Origin: an uncultured Clostridia bacterium
Lineage (GTDB): Bacteria; Bacillota; Clostridia; TANB77; CAG-508
Length of the DNA stretch: 36,251 nucleotides
NCBI GenBank assembly: GCA_947306755.1
Contig: CAMZHI010000010.1
Span: forward strand, 1-36,251
Direction: 5' to 3'
Below, one piece after another: positions 1-7,737 of the stretch. A program made the translations under genes and the position numbers. How positions within the stretch are numbered: position 1 is the first letter of the stretch; each line of letters opens with the position of its first letter. The notes under the pieces are model-generated. The model was not told where the DNA came from, searched no databases, and saw only the letters and a program-made list of their open reading frames with translations.

Positions 1-2
1 AA

Positions 3-122
3 GCAATTATTATGCATATAAACTTTATCTTAGAAAAAAAAATAGAAGATAATGGACCTATTCCTACTACAACGATAGAAACAAGGAATGAATTATTGAT
101 GAATAAAAAAGAAAAAAATTAG
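3..122 (+). CDS. C-terminal end of an unidentified protein (5' partial)
   Basis: An open frame enters from the left edge and runs for 39 codons to a TAG stop. The visible tail is hydrophobic at first (IIMHINFIL) and then polar and lysine-rich, ending NKKEKN. I recognise no family from so short a piece. It lies on the same strand as ileS but is separated from it by a REP-like palindrome, a promoter and a T-box leader, so it belongs to a different transcription unit. It could be spurious, but the open frame reaching the window edge and the Lys/Asn/Glu-rich composition match neighbouring genes. Confidence 0.45.
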   Translation, partial: AIIMHINFILEKKIEDNGPIPTTTIETRNELLMNKKEKN

Positions 123-130
123 TTTATTGG

Positions 131-154
131 TTTTGCGGGCGATTAAAATCGCCC
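131..154 (-). repeat. REP-like palindrome, copy 1
   Basis: The 18-bp near-perfect palindrome GGGCGATTAAAATCGCCC has an 8-bp stem on each side. On the minus strand it is followed by GCAAAA. The same core, followed by GCAA, occurs at 18850-18871 on the plus strand. It stands out as a GC-rich island in AT-rich intergenic DNA just after a stop codon. It may double as a weak terminator for the upstream gene, but the second copy shows it is a dispersed repeat. Confidence 0.7.
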
Positions 155-214
155 TTAAAGGTTCTCTACAATTTTAATTATCTACTACTATCTTTAAAAC
201 TTTTTATAAAACCC

Positions 215-243
215 TTGAATTCATGTGAAAAATGTGATATTAT
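215..243 (+). promoter_or_regulatory. Promoter of the ileS T-box leader
   Basis: A sigma-A-type promoter is visible: TTGAAT at 215-220, a 17-nt spacer, and TATTAT at 238-243. Transcription would start near 250 and produce the T-box leader RNA. Confidence 0.7.
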
Positions 244-249
244 ATATAA

Positions 250-526
250 CAATATAAATATATAAAAACTATAATTAAGGACAAGGTAAATAATATAATA
301 TCTTTTAGAGAACTCTATATTAGCTGAAATTAGAGTAAGTAAAAATTATTTATTATCACCTTATATGTTGCAAAACTGAACTTAAACGATAGTTTAAAAT
401 TAAGTTTTGTCGTATGCAATGCGTTAAATGCAAATTAAGAGAGTAATTAAAGGTTACTAATTTAGGTGGTACCGCGGAATACAAGCAAGTCATTTCGTCC
501 TAAAACAAGGACATGACTTGCTTTTT
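250..526 (+). promoter_or_regulatory. T-box riboswitch (tRNA-Ile sensing) upstream of ileS
   Basis: The leader carries the T-box core AGGTGGTACCGCGG at 464-477. This is the antiterminator bulge that binds the NCCA end of uncharged tRNA. An intrinsic terminator follows directly: stem AAGCAAGTCAT/ATGACTTGCTT at 483-523, then a T-run. Gene context (ileS) predicts that it senses uncharged tRNA-Ile. An ATC triplet at 355-357, followed by a purine in the 5' stem region, is a plausible specifier codon, but I could not fold Stem I with certainty. By the known mechanism, uncharged tRNA-Ile would favour the antiterminator and allow transcription into ileS. Confidence 0.92.
483..526 (+). terminator. T-box regulated intrinsic terminator
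   Basis: An 11-bp stem, AAGCAAGTCAT pairing with ATGACTTGCTT, is followed by TTTTT. It is the OFF state of the T-box switch and is mutually exclusive with the antiterminator containing 464-477. Confidence 0.9.
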
Positions 527-547
527 ATATTACTTATTTAGTTAAAA

Positions 548-659
548 GATTTTTTACCGTATCAAGCATTTCGTTTTTTAAAATCCGTATGGTAGGTATC
601 CCTAAAGGGGGGACCATAGGATTTTAAAAAAGGATGTGCGGTTAAACAGGTAAAAAATC
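548..659. repeat. Nested inverted repeat between T-box and ileS
   Basis: There are three levels of pairing. The outer level is GATTTTTTACC (548-558) with GGTAAAAAATC (649-659). The middle level is a 13-bp stem, TTTTTTAAAATCC (574-586) with its exact complement (619-631). The inner level is TATGGT/ACCATA around a CCCTAAAGGGG tip. The two asymmetric internal loops hold CATTTCG on one side and GATGTGCGG on the other. This could be a MITE-like insertion or a structured segment of the ileS 5' UTR. It lies downstream of the T-box terminator, so it is transcribed only when the switch is ON. Confidence 0.65.
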
Positions 660-708
660 CTCAAATAAATATAATATAATATAAGTAATAAAGGAAAGGA
701 GCTTTTAT

Positions 709-3700
709 ATGTATAAAAAAGTAGAATTACCAGAAGGTTATGTAGGTATGGAAAAAAATGTTAGTAACCTATGGAAAGAAAAAAACATTGTTAAGAAAAA
801 TTTTGACATGAACAAAGGAAAGAAATATTTTGTTTTTTATGATGGACCACCTACAGCAAATGGAATGCCACACGTTGGCCATATAGAAACAAGAGTTATG
901 AAAGACATAATTCCAAGATATAAAGTAATGAAAGGATATTATGTTCCAAGAAAAGCAGGATGGGATACACATGGACTTCCTGTTGAACTAGAAATAGAGA
1001 AAAAACTTGGTATTTCTGGAAAAGAACAAATTGAAGAATTTGGTGTAGAAAAATTTGTTAAAGAATGTAAGGAAAGCGTATTCAAATATGTTGGCGAATG
1101 GGAAAAAATGACCAATAAAGTTGGTTTTTGGGTAGATATGGATGAGCCATATGTTACTTATCACAACAATTACATAGAATCAGTTTGGTGGGCTTTAAAA
1201 GAGCTTTGGAAAAAAGGTTTACTATATGAAGGCCATAAAATAATGCCATATTGTCCAAGATGTGGAACTGCTCTTTCTTCACATGAAGTTGCACAAGGAT
1301 ATAAAGATGTTAAAGATTTGACATGTATTGCAAAATTTAAATTATTAGAGAATCAAGGATTTGAAAAAGACACATATGTTTTAGCATGGACAACAACACC
1401 TTGGACACTTCCATCAAACTATTCACTTTGTTTAAATAAAACATATGATTATGTATTAGCAAAAGTTAATGTTGGAACTGAAGAAGAGACTAAATTGGAA
1501 AACTATATTTTAGCAAAAGAGCTTTTAAGTGTAGTATTAAAAGATAAACAATATGAAGTATTAAAAGAGTTTAAAGGTGAAGAACTACTTGGTAAAAAAT
1601 ATGAAAGATTAATGCCATTTTCTGAAGAAAAAGCTAATGCATATTTCATAACACATGGAGATTTTGTTAATCTAGATGATGGTACTGGAATAGTTCATAT
1701 AGCTCCTTTTGGTGAAGATGATAGTGTGATTTTAAAACAATATGAAATTGAATATGAAGTCTTAGTTGATAAAAGTGGAAAATTTGTGTCAAAAGTTGAG
1801 CCATGGGCAGGTAGACTTGTTAGAGATTGTAATGAAGATATTTGTAAATGGCTTTTTGATAATAATAAATTATTTAGCAAAGAAAAGCATCTTCACTCAT
1901 ATCCACATTGCTGGAGATGTGATACACCACTTCTTTATTATCCAAAAGAGAGCTGGTTTGTTAAGATGTCATCATTAAGAAATGAACTTGTTGACAATAA
2001 CAACAAAGTTTCTTGGTATCCAGATACTATTCGTACAGGTAGATTTGGTAAATTCTTAGAAAATGTTATAGATTGGGGAATTTCAAGAGACAGATATTGG
2101 GGAACACCACTACCAGTTTGGAAATGTGAATGTGGAAATTTAGAATGTATTGGTTCAATTGAAGAATTAAAAGAAAAAGCACTAGATTGTCCAGAAGATA
2201 TAGAACTTCATAAACCATATATAGATAATGTCCACTTAAAATGTTCAAAATGTGGAAAAAAGATGACAAGATTTAAAGAAGTTATAGATTGTTGGTTTGA
2301 TTCAGGTTCTATGCCATATGCACAGCATCATTATCCATTTGAAAATAAAGAAGAATTTGAAAAACAATTCCCAGCAGGATTTATTTCAGAAGCGGTTGAC
2401 CAAACTAGAGGATGGTTCTATACATTAACAGCTTTAGGAACAGCTTTATTTGGAAAGACACCTTTTGAAAATTGTATAGTTTTAGGTCATGTTTTAGATG
2501 AAAAAGGTCAAAAGATGTCTAAATCTAAGAAAAATGGAGTAGATCCACTTGTATTATTAGATACAGTTGGTGCAGATGCTACAAGATGGCATTTCTATAC
2601 AGCTGCAGCTCCTTGGCTTCCTAAACGACTTGGAATAAAGAGTGTTCAAGAAACACAAAGAGGATTTTTAGCAACACTTTGGAATGTATATTCATTCTAT
2701 GTTTTATATGCAGAAATAGATCAATTTAATCCATTAAATTATAAAAACTTTGTATCAGATAATATAATGGATAGATGGATTATTTCAAAATTAAATACAT
2801 TAATTAAAGAAGTTGATGAAAAAATTGACAAATATGATATAACAAGTGCAGCAATTCAAATAGGAGAATTTACAGATAGTTTATCTAATTGGTATGTAAG
2901 AAGAAATAGAGAAAGATTCTGGGGAACTTCTCTTACAGATGACAAAATTGGAGCTTATGTAACACTATATGAAGTTTTAGTTAAACTTATCAAGGTTTCA
3001 GCACCATTTGTACCATTTATGACAGAAGAAATTTATCAAAATTTAGTAGTTAATTTAGATAAAAATGCTGAAGAAAGTATACATCTATGCTTATGGCCAG
3101 AATTTGATGAATCAAAAGTAGATAAAAAATTAGAGCAAGAAATGGATTTAGCATACTTAATTGTTAAACTTGGTAGAAGCGCAAGAAATTCTGTAAATAT
3201 TAAAAATAGACAACCACTTTCTGAGATGCGTATATCTGTAAAAGATTTACCTGAATACTATTCAGACATAGTAAAAGATGAATTAAATGTAAAGAAAGTT
3301 GAACTAGGCGCAGATATGAAGGAATATGTATCTTTTGAAATTAAGCCTAATTTACCAGTTCTTGGACGTGAATACGGAAAATTAATTCCTAAAATTAAAG
3401 AAAAAATTGCAGAATTTAATCAAATGGAATTAGCAACAAAAGTTCAAGGAGGAGGACTAGAATATATAGAAATTGATGATGAACAAATAGAACTTTCTGC
3501 GGATAATCTTTTGGTTACAATGCAAGGTAAAGAAGGATTTGCATTTGCCGGAAATGGAGAAATTGGTGTTGTAATAGAAACAGAAATTACTCCAGAACTA
3601 AAAGAAGAAGGATATTTAAGAGAAATTTTATCTAAGGTTCAAAACATGAGAAAAGATAGTGGATTTGAAGTAATGGATAATATTAATCTATATGTTTCTG

Positions 3701-3855
3701 GAAATGAAATGCTTGAAAATGTAGTTAAAAAATTTGAAGATACAATAAAACATGATACACTAGCTAAAAATGTATTATATAATGAACCAAACAAAGAATA
3801 TCAAGATGTTTCAATAAATGGAGAAACTTTAAAAATATTTGTGGAAGTGGTATAA
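709..3855 (+). CDS. ileS: Isoleucyl-tRNA synthetase
   Basis: The enzyme charges tRNA-Ile with isoleucine in the cytosol. It is a class Ia synthetase of 1048 residues. The HIGH-type motif is HVGH at residues 55-58 after GPPTANGMP, and the KMSKS loop is at 602-606. The CP1 editing domain contains [14 protein letters not shown]. Metal-binding cysteine clusters are seen (CPRCG near 184, CWRCD near 403, CECG and CSKCGK further on), followed by a tRNA-binding C-terminal region. At about 1050 residues, with a WGTPLPVW stretch, it resembles the longer eukaryote-like IleS type found in many Clostridia and some mupirocin-resistant bacteria, rather than the roughly 920-residue type. The start is well supported by AAAGGAGC upstream of ATG. 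It is controlled by the T-box leader and appears monocistronic, ending at a convergent terminator. Confidence 0.98.
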   Translation: MYKKVELPEGYVGMEKNVSNLWKEKNIVKKNFDMNKGKKYFVFYDGPPTANGMPHVGHIETRVMKDIIPRYKVMKGYYVPRKAGWDTHGLPVELEIEKKLGISGKEQIEEFGVEKFVKECKESVFKYVGEWEKMTNKVGFWVDMDEPYVTYHNNYIESVWWALKELWKKGLLYEGHKIMPYCPRCGTALSSHEVAQGYKDVKDLTCIAKFKLLENQGFEKDTYVLAWTTTPWTLPSNYSLCLNKTYDYVLAKVNVGTEEETKLENYILAKELLSVVLKDKQYEVLKEFKGEELLGKKYERLMPFSEEKANAYFITHGDFVNLDDGTGIVHIAPFGEDDSVILKQYEIEYEVLVDKSGKFVSKVEPWAGRLVRDCNEDICKWLFDNNKLFSKEKHLHSYPHCWRCDTPLLYYPKESWFVKMSSLRNELVDNNNKVSWYPDTIRTGRFGKFLENVIDWGISRDRYWGTPLPVWKCECGNLECIGSIEELKEKALDCPEDIELHKPYIDNVHLKCSKCGKKMTRFKEVIDCWFDSGSMPYAQHHYPFENKEEFEKQFPAGFISEAVDQTRGWFYTLTALGTALFGKTPFENCIVLGHVLDEKGQKMSKSKKNGVDPLVLLDTVGADATRWHFYTAAAPWLPKRLGIKSVQETQRGFLATLWNVYSFYVLYAEIDQFNPLNYKNFVSDNIMDRWIISKLNTLIKEVDEKIDKYDITSAAIQIGEFTDSLSNWYVRRNRERFWGTSLTDDKIGAYVTLYEVLVKLIKVSAPFVPFMTEEIYQNLVVNLDKNAEESIHLCLWPEFDESKVDKKLEQEMDLAYLIVKLGRSARNSVNIKNRQPLSEMRISVKDLPEYYSDIVKDELNVKKVELGADMKEYVSFEIKPNLPVLGREYGKLIPKIKEKIAEFNQMELATKVQGGGLEYIEIDDEQIELSADNLLVTMQGKEGFAFAGNGEIGVVIETEITPELKEEGYLREILSKVQNMRKDSGFEVMDNINLYVSGNEMLENVVKKFEDTIKHDTLAKNVLYNEPNKEYQDVSINGETLKIFVEVV

Positions 3856-3863
3856 AAAAAGAA

Positions 3864-3890
3864 GCCTGTTAAGTGAATAACTTAACGGGC
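3864..3890. terminator. Convergent bidirectional terminator after ileS
   Basis: The stem GCCTGTTAAG/CTTAACGGGC has a loop of TGAATAA. On the minus strand it is followed by a clear T-run, so it mainly terminates the opposing gene. On the plus strand the tail is the weaker TCCTTTATT. The stop codon of the minus-strand gene lies inside the stem. Confidence 0.8.
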
Positions 3891-4475
3891 TCCTTTATTA
3901 GATGTTGGAAATTGAGTACCTTGTAAAGATTCTAATTTTGCAGTTTGTTGTATTTGAGTAGTAGAGTATGTAATCATATTATTATTATCATATATAGTTA
4001 CAATTTCTTGTTCATGACCTGGTACAGTAGAAGTTACTTTTAAAAAGTTATTTGAGAGCTCAAGTTTGAAACCTAATGCTTCTAAAAAAGCTTCAGGATT
4101 CTTTTTAGCATAGTCATTCCATAGTCCACTTATTTGACTTCTTTTTATAGCTATACAGATTTGAGGTTGATCGCTTGACTCAATACTGTGAGAATCTGTT
4201 TCTGTTGGCGAATTACTTCCAGCGACTTCAAGTCCTTTTACAGTGTAACCAGTCCTATCTGAATTAATTATTATCATAATATATACTTCTGAATCAGGAT
4301 TAGATTCATCATGCGAGTGTTTATATACACAGCCTCCTGGTGGAACGTATAATATTGCTCTTGCTGTTTCATTTTGTCTTGATGGGTCTTTAGCTAAAGA
4401 AACTTTCATAGTGTTCTTTGCTATATCTTTTGATAATAAAGAAATAGGTAGTTGTTGTTTTTTTTCTCTTTCCAT
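3882..4475 (-). CDS. Unknown protein with a cupin-like HxH motif
   Basis: I do not recognise a family. The 197-residue protein is soluble, with no signal peptide or membrane segment. After a basic N-terminus, a stretch near residues 48-70 reads PPGGCVYKHSHDESNPDSEVYIMI. The spacing G..H.H....E.Y resembles a metal-binding cupin motif. The C-terminal part has a GHEQEIVTIYDNN segment and a Gln/Thr-rich tail. I place the start at the ATG at 4475 because AAGGAGG lies six bases upstream; a longer in-frame start at 4496 would put the ribosome site inside the coding region. It has its own promoter and converges on ileS. A sugar or oxalate-type cupin is only a suggestion. Confidence 0.7.
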   Translation of the reverse strand: MEREKKQQLPISLLSKDIAKNTMKVSLAKDPSRQNETARAILYVPPGGCVYKHSHDESNPDSEVYIMIIINSDRTGYTVKGLEVAGSNSPTETDSHSIESSDQPQICIAIKRSQISGLWNDYAKKNPEAFLEALGFKLELSNNFLKVTSTVPGHEQEIVTIYDNNNMITYSTTQIQQTAKLESLQGTQFPTSNKGAR

Positions 4476-4501
4476 TTTTAACCTCCTTAATAACATACTA
4501 T

Positions 4502-4531
4502 ATTATAGCACATCTAAACATAAAAAGTCAA
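4502..4531 (-). promoter_or_regulatory. Promoter of the cupin-like gene
   Basis: Read on the minus strand: TTGACT (4531-4526), an 18-nt spacer, TATAAT (4507-4502). The start codon is 27 bases further on. Confidence 0.7.
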
Positions 4532-4568
4532 CATAAAACCAAAAAGTTAAAAAAACGTAAAAAACCAC

Positions 4569-4598
4569 TTGACAGAATGTAGATAGTTGTGTTATTAT
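4569..4598 (+). promoter_or_regulatory. Promoter of tRNA-Leu
   Basis: A perfect TTGACA at 4569-4574 and TATTAT at 4593-4598 are separated by 18 nt. The tRNA begins about 12 bases downstream. Confidence 0.7.
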
Positions 4599-4610
4599 AT
4601 ATTTTGTTAT

Positions 4611-4693
4611 GCGGATGTGGCGGAACTGGTAGACGCGCTGGTCTTAGGAACCAGTGCCTGTGCGTGGGGGTTCGAGTCCCTTCATCCGCACCA
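4611..4693 (+). tRNA. tRNA-Leu (anticodon UAG)
   Basis: The acceptor stem GCGGATG pairs with CATCCGC, followed by discriminator A and an encoded CCA. The anticodon arm CTGGT-CTTAGGA-ACCAG shows TAG at the anticodon. The long variable arm (about 4635-4665) is typical of class II tRNA-Leu. The T-loop is TTCGAGT. The T-arm closes with G-T wobbles. Confidence 0.97.
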
Positions 4694-4706
4694 AAGACAA
4701 ATCTAA

Positions 4707-4746
4707 TCGAACTTTTGATTAAATTCAAAGGTTCGAATTTTTTTTA
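4707..4746 (+). terminator. Intrinsic terminator after tRNA-Leu
   Basis: The stem TCGAACTTTTGA/TCAAAGGTTCGA (one G-T pair) is followed by a run of T. Confidence 0.85.
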
Positions 4747-4811
4747 TGTATTATGTTTTAATAAGATGTTCCAAAAATTCAAAAAATGATCAAAAATATG
4801 TTAAAAACCAA

Positions 4812-4840
4812 TTGACAAACACAAACAACTGTTTTATAAT
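4812..4840 (+). promoter_or_regulatory. dinD promoter with palindromic operator candidate
   Basis: TTGACA (4812-4817) and TATAAT (4835-4840) are spaced by exactly 17 nt, which is a consensus promoter. The spacer contains the inverted repeat AAACA-AC-TGTTT at 4823-4834, abutting the -10 box, where a repressor would block polymerase. E. coli dinD is LexA-regulated. This palindrome is not the standard Gram-positive GAAC-N4-GTTC box, so the regulator is unknown; the nearby HTH protein is a candidate. Confidence 0.7.
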
Positions 4841-4879
4841 AATAACAAAATATAATATTAAGAAACGGAGCTGATACTA

Positions 4880-5708
4880 TTGAAAGAAATAGATAAAAAC
4901 AATAAATCATTTGAAGCTATTAAGCATGTTGATGAAGATGGAGTTGAATTTTGGTATGCTAGAGAGCTACAAGCAGTATTAGATTATAAGGAATGGAGAA
5001 AATTTGAAGGTGTAATAAAAAAAGCAGAAATATCTTGCAAAAATAGTGGGATTGATAGTTTTGACCATTTTGTCGGCATCGACAAAATGGTTCAAATAGG
5101 CTCTGGTGCTGAAAGAAAACAACAAGATTATAAATTATCAAGATATGCTTGTTATTTAATAGCACAAAACGGAGATAGTCGAAAAAAAGTTATTGCTCTT
5201 GCTCAAACTTATTTTGCAGTTCAAACAAGAAAGCAAGAAATTACAGAAAAAGAATACAGTATGCTTACAGAAGATGAAAAGAGATTTTATCAAAGAAATT
5301 TAACACGCAAAGGAAATTATTCACTTAATCAAACGGCAAAAAAAGCTGGAGTTAAAAATTTTGATAGATTTCATAATTCAGGTTATAAAGGGTTATATAA
5401 TGGCGAAACAGCTGATGATATTGCAAAGAGAAAAGGATTACGATATAGAGAAGATATTTTGGATAATATGGGAAGTACAGAATTAATTGCAAATTTATTT
5501 AGAATATCTCAAACAGAAGAAAAACTAAAAAAAGATAATGTTGATACAGAAAAAGAAGCTTGTAATACTCATAATAAAATTGGAAAAATTGTTAGAAATG
5601 CTATAAAACAAGCAGGTCGGTACTATGCCTGAAGATTTACCAACTCCTAAAAAAAGCTTAAAACAACTTGAAAAAGAAAAGAATAAAGAATTAAAAAAGA
5701 AAATATAA
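4880..5708 (+). CDS. dinD: DinD-family DNA-damage-inducible protein, needs +1 frameshift
   Basis: The protein matches E. coli DinD along its length. It has an N-terminal BRO/ANT-like domain (VEFWYARELQAVLDYKEWRKF), the conserved KLSRYACYLIAQNGD and QTYFAVQTRKQE blocks, a central basic region with GYKGLYNGET, and DNMGSTELIANLFR...TEEKL. E. coli DinD inhibits RecA-mediated strand exchange and belongs to the SOS response. The start is TTG at 4880, with GGAG nine bases upstream. In the zero frame the protein ends at 5632 after 250 residues (GGT CGG TAC TAT GCC TGA). Skipping C5618 continues as GGTMPEDLPTP-KKSLKQLEKE to a stop at 5706-5708, which is the ending found in E. coli DinD (GGTMPEELPTP). 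The break is therefore a one-base +1 shift at an in-frame CGG codon. It may be programmed, a mutation or an error. Confidence 0.88.
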
Positions 5709-5721
5709 TTCCAAAATAACA

Positions 5722-5763
5722 AACACTACATTTTGCTTTGGACAGGCAATGTAGTGTTTTTTA
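5722..5763 (+). terminator. Terminator after dinD
   Basis: An 11-bp perfect stem, AACACTACATT/AATGTAGTGTT, is followed by a T-run. It lies 14 bases after the restored dinD stop codon, which fits 5708 being the true gene end. Confidence 0.88.
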
Positions 5764-5855
5764 CATTTTATGTGGCAACATACATTTCTGTATGTTCATT
5801 CCTTAATATTTTTATACTCGAATTATATACATTTGTCAAATTTTTTTCAAAAATT

Positions 5856-6110
5856 TTATTGCCTCTTTAACCAACCTTTTGCTTCTGATTCATCAAATCT
5901 TGAATCAGAAAAAAATTCAGACAAATTAGTACCAAGTGCTTCACAAATATATAACAAATTTTCAATTCTAATAGTTTTTGTTTTTTTAGTTAAAAACTGT
6001 GAGAGTGTGGATGTGTAAACACCTGTTAGTGATTCTAATTTATAAATAGATAACTCTTTTTCCTTCATCATTTCTTTTATTTTAAGAGCTATCAAATCTG
6101 TAAACTCCAT
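5856..6110 (-). CDS. XRE/Cro-type HTH transcriptional regulator
   Basis: This 84-residue protein is a single helix-turn-helix domain: IKEMMKEKELSIYKLESLTGVYTSTLSQFL is the HTH_3 pattern (Q replaced by YKLE, with STLSQ in the recognition helix), followed by RIENLLYICEALGTNLSEFF, the usual fourth and fifth helices. I prefer the ATG at 6110 because AAGGGG sits eight bases upstream; the TTG two codons earlier would be too close to it. It is a small DNA-binding repressor of unknown target. It lies between dinD and the pseudopilin gene and has its own promoter. Regulation of the palindrome in the dinD promoter is possible but unsupported. Confidence 0.85.
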   Translation of the reverse strand: MEFTDLIALKIKEMMKEKELSIYKLESLTGVYTSTLSQFLTKKTKTIRIENLLYICEALGTNLSEFFSDSRFDESEAKGWLKRQ

Positions 6111-6134
6111 AAACAAAACCCCTTAAATAAGTAA

Positions 6135-6164
6135 TTTATATCAGTTTATCAAAAAAGCTATCAA
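6135..6164 (-). promoter_or_regulatory. Promoter of the HTH gene
   Basis: On the minus strand: TTGATA (6164-6159), an 18-nt spacer, TATAAA (6140-6135). The -35 box touches the base of the hairpin at 6163-6196. Confidence 0.5.
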
Positions 6165-6196
6165 AAACCTCTCAATTAACTGAGAGGAAGTTTTTA
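6163..6196. terminator. Bidirectional hairpin upstream of the HTH gene
   Basis: The stem CCTCTCA/TGAGAGG has the loop ATTAAC and is flanked by AAAAA and TTTTT, so it reads as an intrinsic terminator on both strands. No gene ends next to it, which suggests it insulates the HTH promoter from incoming transcription. Confidence 0.6.
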
Positions 6197-6378
6197 AAAA
6201 CTATTGTAATTTTTTTGAATTTGTGTAATAATGGAAATCGAAGAAATTTATTAAGAGTTTTATTTAAATATTCCTATGAAAAAATGAGTATTTAATAGCT
6301 ATAAATGTTACAAAAGAAGTGTATTCTAAAAAAAAATATGGAGTATTCAAATGAACTAAAGAAAGGGAGTTTTTATTT

Positions 6379-7581
6379 ATGAAAATTTTAAAGGAAAAAA
6401 CGCTAAAAAGCACTAAAGGTATCACTTTAATCGCGCTTGTGATAACTATTATTGTTCTTTTGATTTTGGCTGGAATATCAATTTCAATGTTATCTGGAGA
6501 TAACTCTATATTACAGAAAGCAACAGATGCTAAAACATCATCCGAAAGAGCGGAAGCAAAAGAACAAGCACAAATGGATATTATGGCATATATTGCAGAT
6601 AAAACAGCTAAACACCAAGACGCATCTTTAGATGATGAGAAGATCAAAGAAATTTTAAGTGATAATAAATCTTATGTAAAAGTAGCAGGGGATACAAGTT
6701 TTACAACAACAAAAGGCGAATATGAAATACCTTATTCAGAATTATATAAAACAATAGCAAAAGTAGAAGATGTAGAACCTGTAGATCCATCAGCCTATGG
6801 ATGCAAAGTAACAAATTACAGAGAAGGAGAAGATTGGGAAATACTATACCAAGGTGCAGTAGAAGAAGGAGGAGAAAGTAGAATATACTTAATAATGTCG
6901 GAAACTACTGAAGTCGGAGGCGGTTCAAACTGCAGCAATGGTCAGTGGATTTCTCAACGTTTGGCAAATTACTCTGGTTCAACCGATTTTCAATCTGAGC
7001 AGTTGCTTTTATCGAAGTTTCCATCTGTAAAGCAAGGATTATTGTATAAGGTTTATGGAGGGGATGGTTCACTCCATTATGAAAGCAGTTATAAAAATAT
7101 GAAGAAAACACAGTTATTATTAGATAGTTCAATATGGAATTCGAGTTTTTCAAATCCAGAATTTGCGGAATATGCTATTGCTACACCAACATTAGAATTA
7201 TTAGTTGCTTCTTACAATGCTGTAAATCCAAATAAAAGTGAAAATATTCCGAGTTTAGGGTCTGGTGGATATGATGATACTGATAATTTTTATACAGATA
7301 ACTTACTAGTAAATGATGGAATTACGCCGTGGAACCATGGAGATGGCCATGGCCATGGATATATTTTGGCTTGTCCAGCTGATGAATATGATTGCGGGGA
7401 GCCAACATACAACAGAAAAGTTGATGGTTTTGATGGTAGTAGAAGTGGAACGATTGCAACTGAATCTTGGGATTATGCCGTTGTGAGACCAGTTGTTTGC
7501 ATCAAGGAAGGAGTTCACCTTGTAGAGCAACCTGGAGAAGGGCGTTCAACTTATAAGTTAGAAAGCATTTCAGGAAACTAA
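6379..7581 (+). CDS. Pseudopilin-like secreted protein, paralog 1
   Basis: The N-terminus carries a class III (prepilin) signal: basic residues, then KG at 13-14, then ITLIALVITIIVLLILAGISISML, then SGDNSILQKA. A prepilin peptidase would be expected to cut after G14. The usual Glu at position +5 is Ala, as in a large group of Clostridial proteins of this type. A short coiled region (45-75) leads to a long C-terminal domain that ends with YILACPA...VVRPVVCI. This matches the order YWLASPA...GFRPLVLL in the paralog at 32502-34010, and both share a W-x-(L/I)-x-Y-x-GA...RIYLI segment and an AEYAI..PTLELL block. The C-terminal domain resembles the C-type-lectin-like folds of Clostridial surface proteins. 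AAAGGGAG precedes the ATG by nine bases. Its substrate is unknown. Confidence 0.85.
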   Translation: MKILKEKTLKSTKGITLIALVITIIVLLILAGISISMLSGDNSILQKATDAKTSSERAEAKEQAQMDIMAYIADKTAKHQDASLDDEKIKEILSDNKSYVKVAGDTSFTTTKGEYEIPYSELYKTIAKVEDVEPVDPSAYGCKVTNYREGEDWEILYQGAVEEGGESRIYLIMSETTEVGGGSNCSNGQWISQRLANYSGSTDFQSEQLLLSKFPSVKQGLLYKVYGGDGSLHYESSYKNMKKTQLLLDSSIWNSSFSNPEFAEYAIATPTLELLVASYNAVNPNKSENIPSLGSGGYDDTDNFYTDNLLVNDGITPWNHGDGHGHGYILACPADEYDCGEPTYNRKVDGFDGSRSGTIATESWDYAVVRPVVCIKEGVHLVEQPGEGRSTYKLESISGN

Positions 7582-7650
7582 AAACTAATATCAAAATTTT
7601 GTCTGAAATAATAGAATATGGCTAAAAGAAACATATATATGAAGTAAGAA

Positions 7651-7687
7651 AATATCACAACAGTTTTTACTATTGTGATATTTTTTA
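7651..7687 (+). terminator. Terminator after pseudopilin 1
   Basis: A perfect 10-bp stem, AATATCACAA/TTGTGATATT, with a 12-nt loop is followed by TTTT. The 3' arm overlaps the -35 box of the next gene's promoter. Confidence 0.88.
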
Positions 7688-7701
7688 CAATATAGTATAA
7701 T
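7673..7701 (+). promoter_or_regulatory. Promoter of the glycan operon
   Basis: TTGTGA (7673-7678), a 17-nt spacer, then TATAAT (7696-7701). The first gene starts at 7738. The promoter is interleaved with the upstream terminator. Confidence 0.55.
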
Positions 7702-7737
7702 AACATTAAATAAATATAGAAGGGAATTACCTAATAT

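Noticed and set aside
2066..2269. Minus-strand and shifted open frames inside ileS and other long genes
   Set aside because: They lack ribosome sites and show the composition expected of antisense to AT-rich genes.
4528..4789. Open frames on both strands across the tRNA-Leu gene
   Set aside because: Both run through the tRNA and its terminator and have no ribosome sites; they are artefacts of the stable RNA gene.
6379..7581. True type IV pilin
   Set aside because: The Glu at position +5 is replaced by Ala and no pilus assembly genes (pilB, pilC, pilD) are nearby; only the export signal type is supported.
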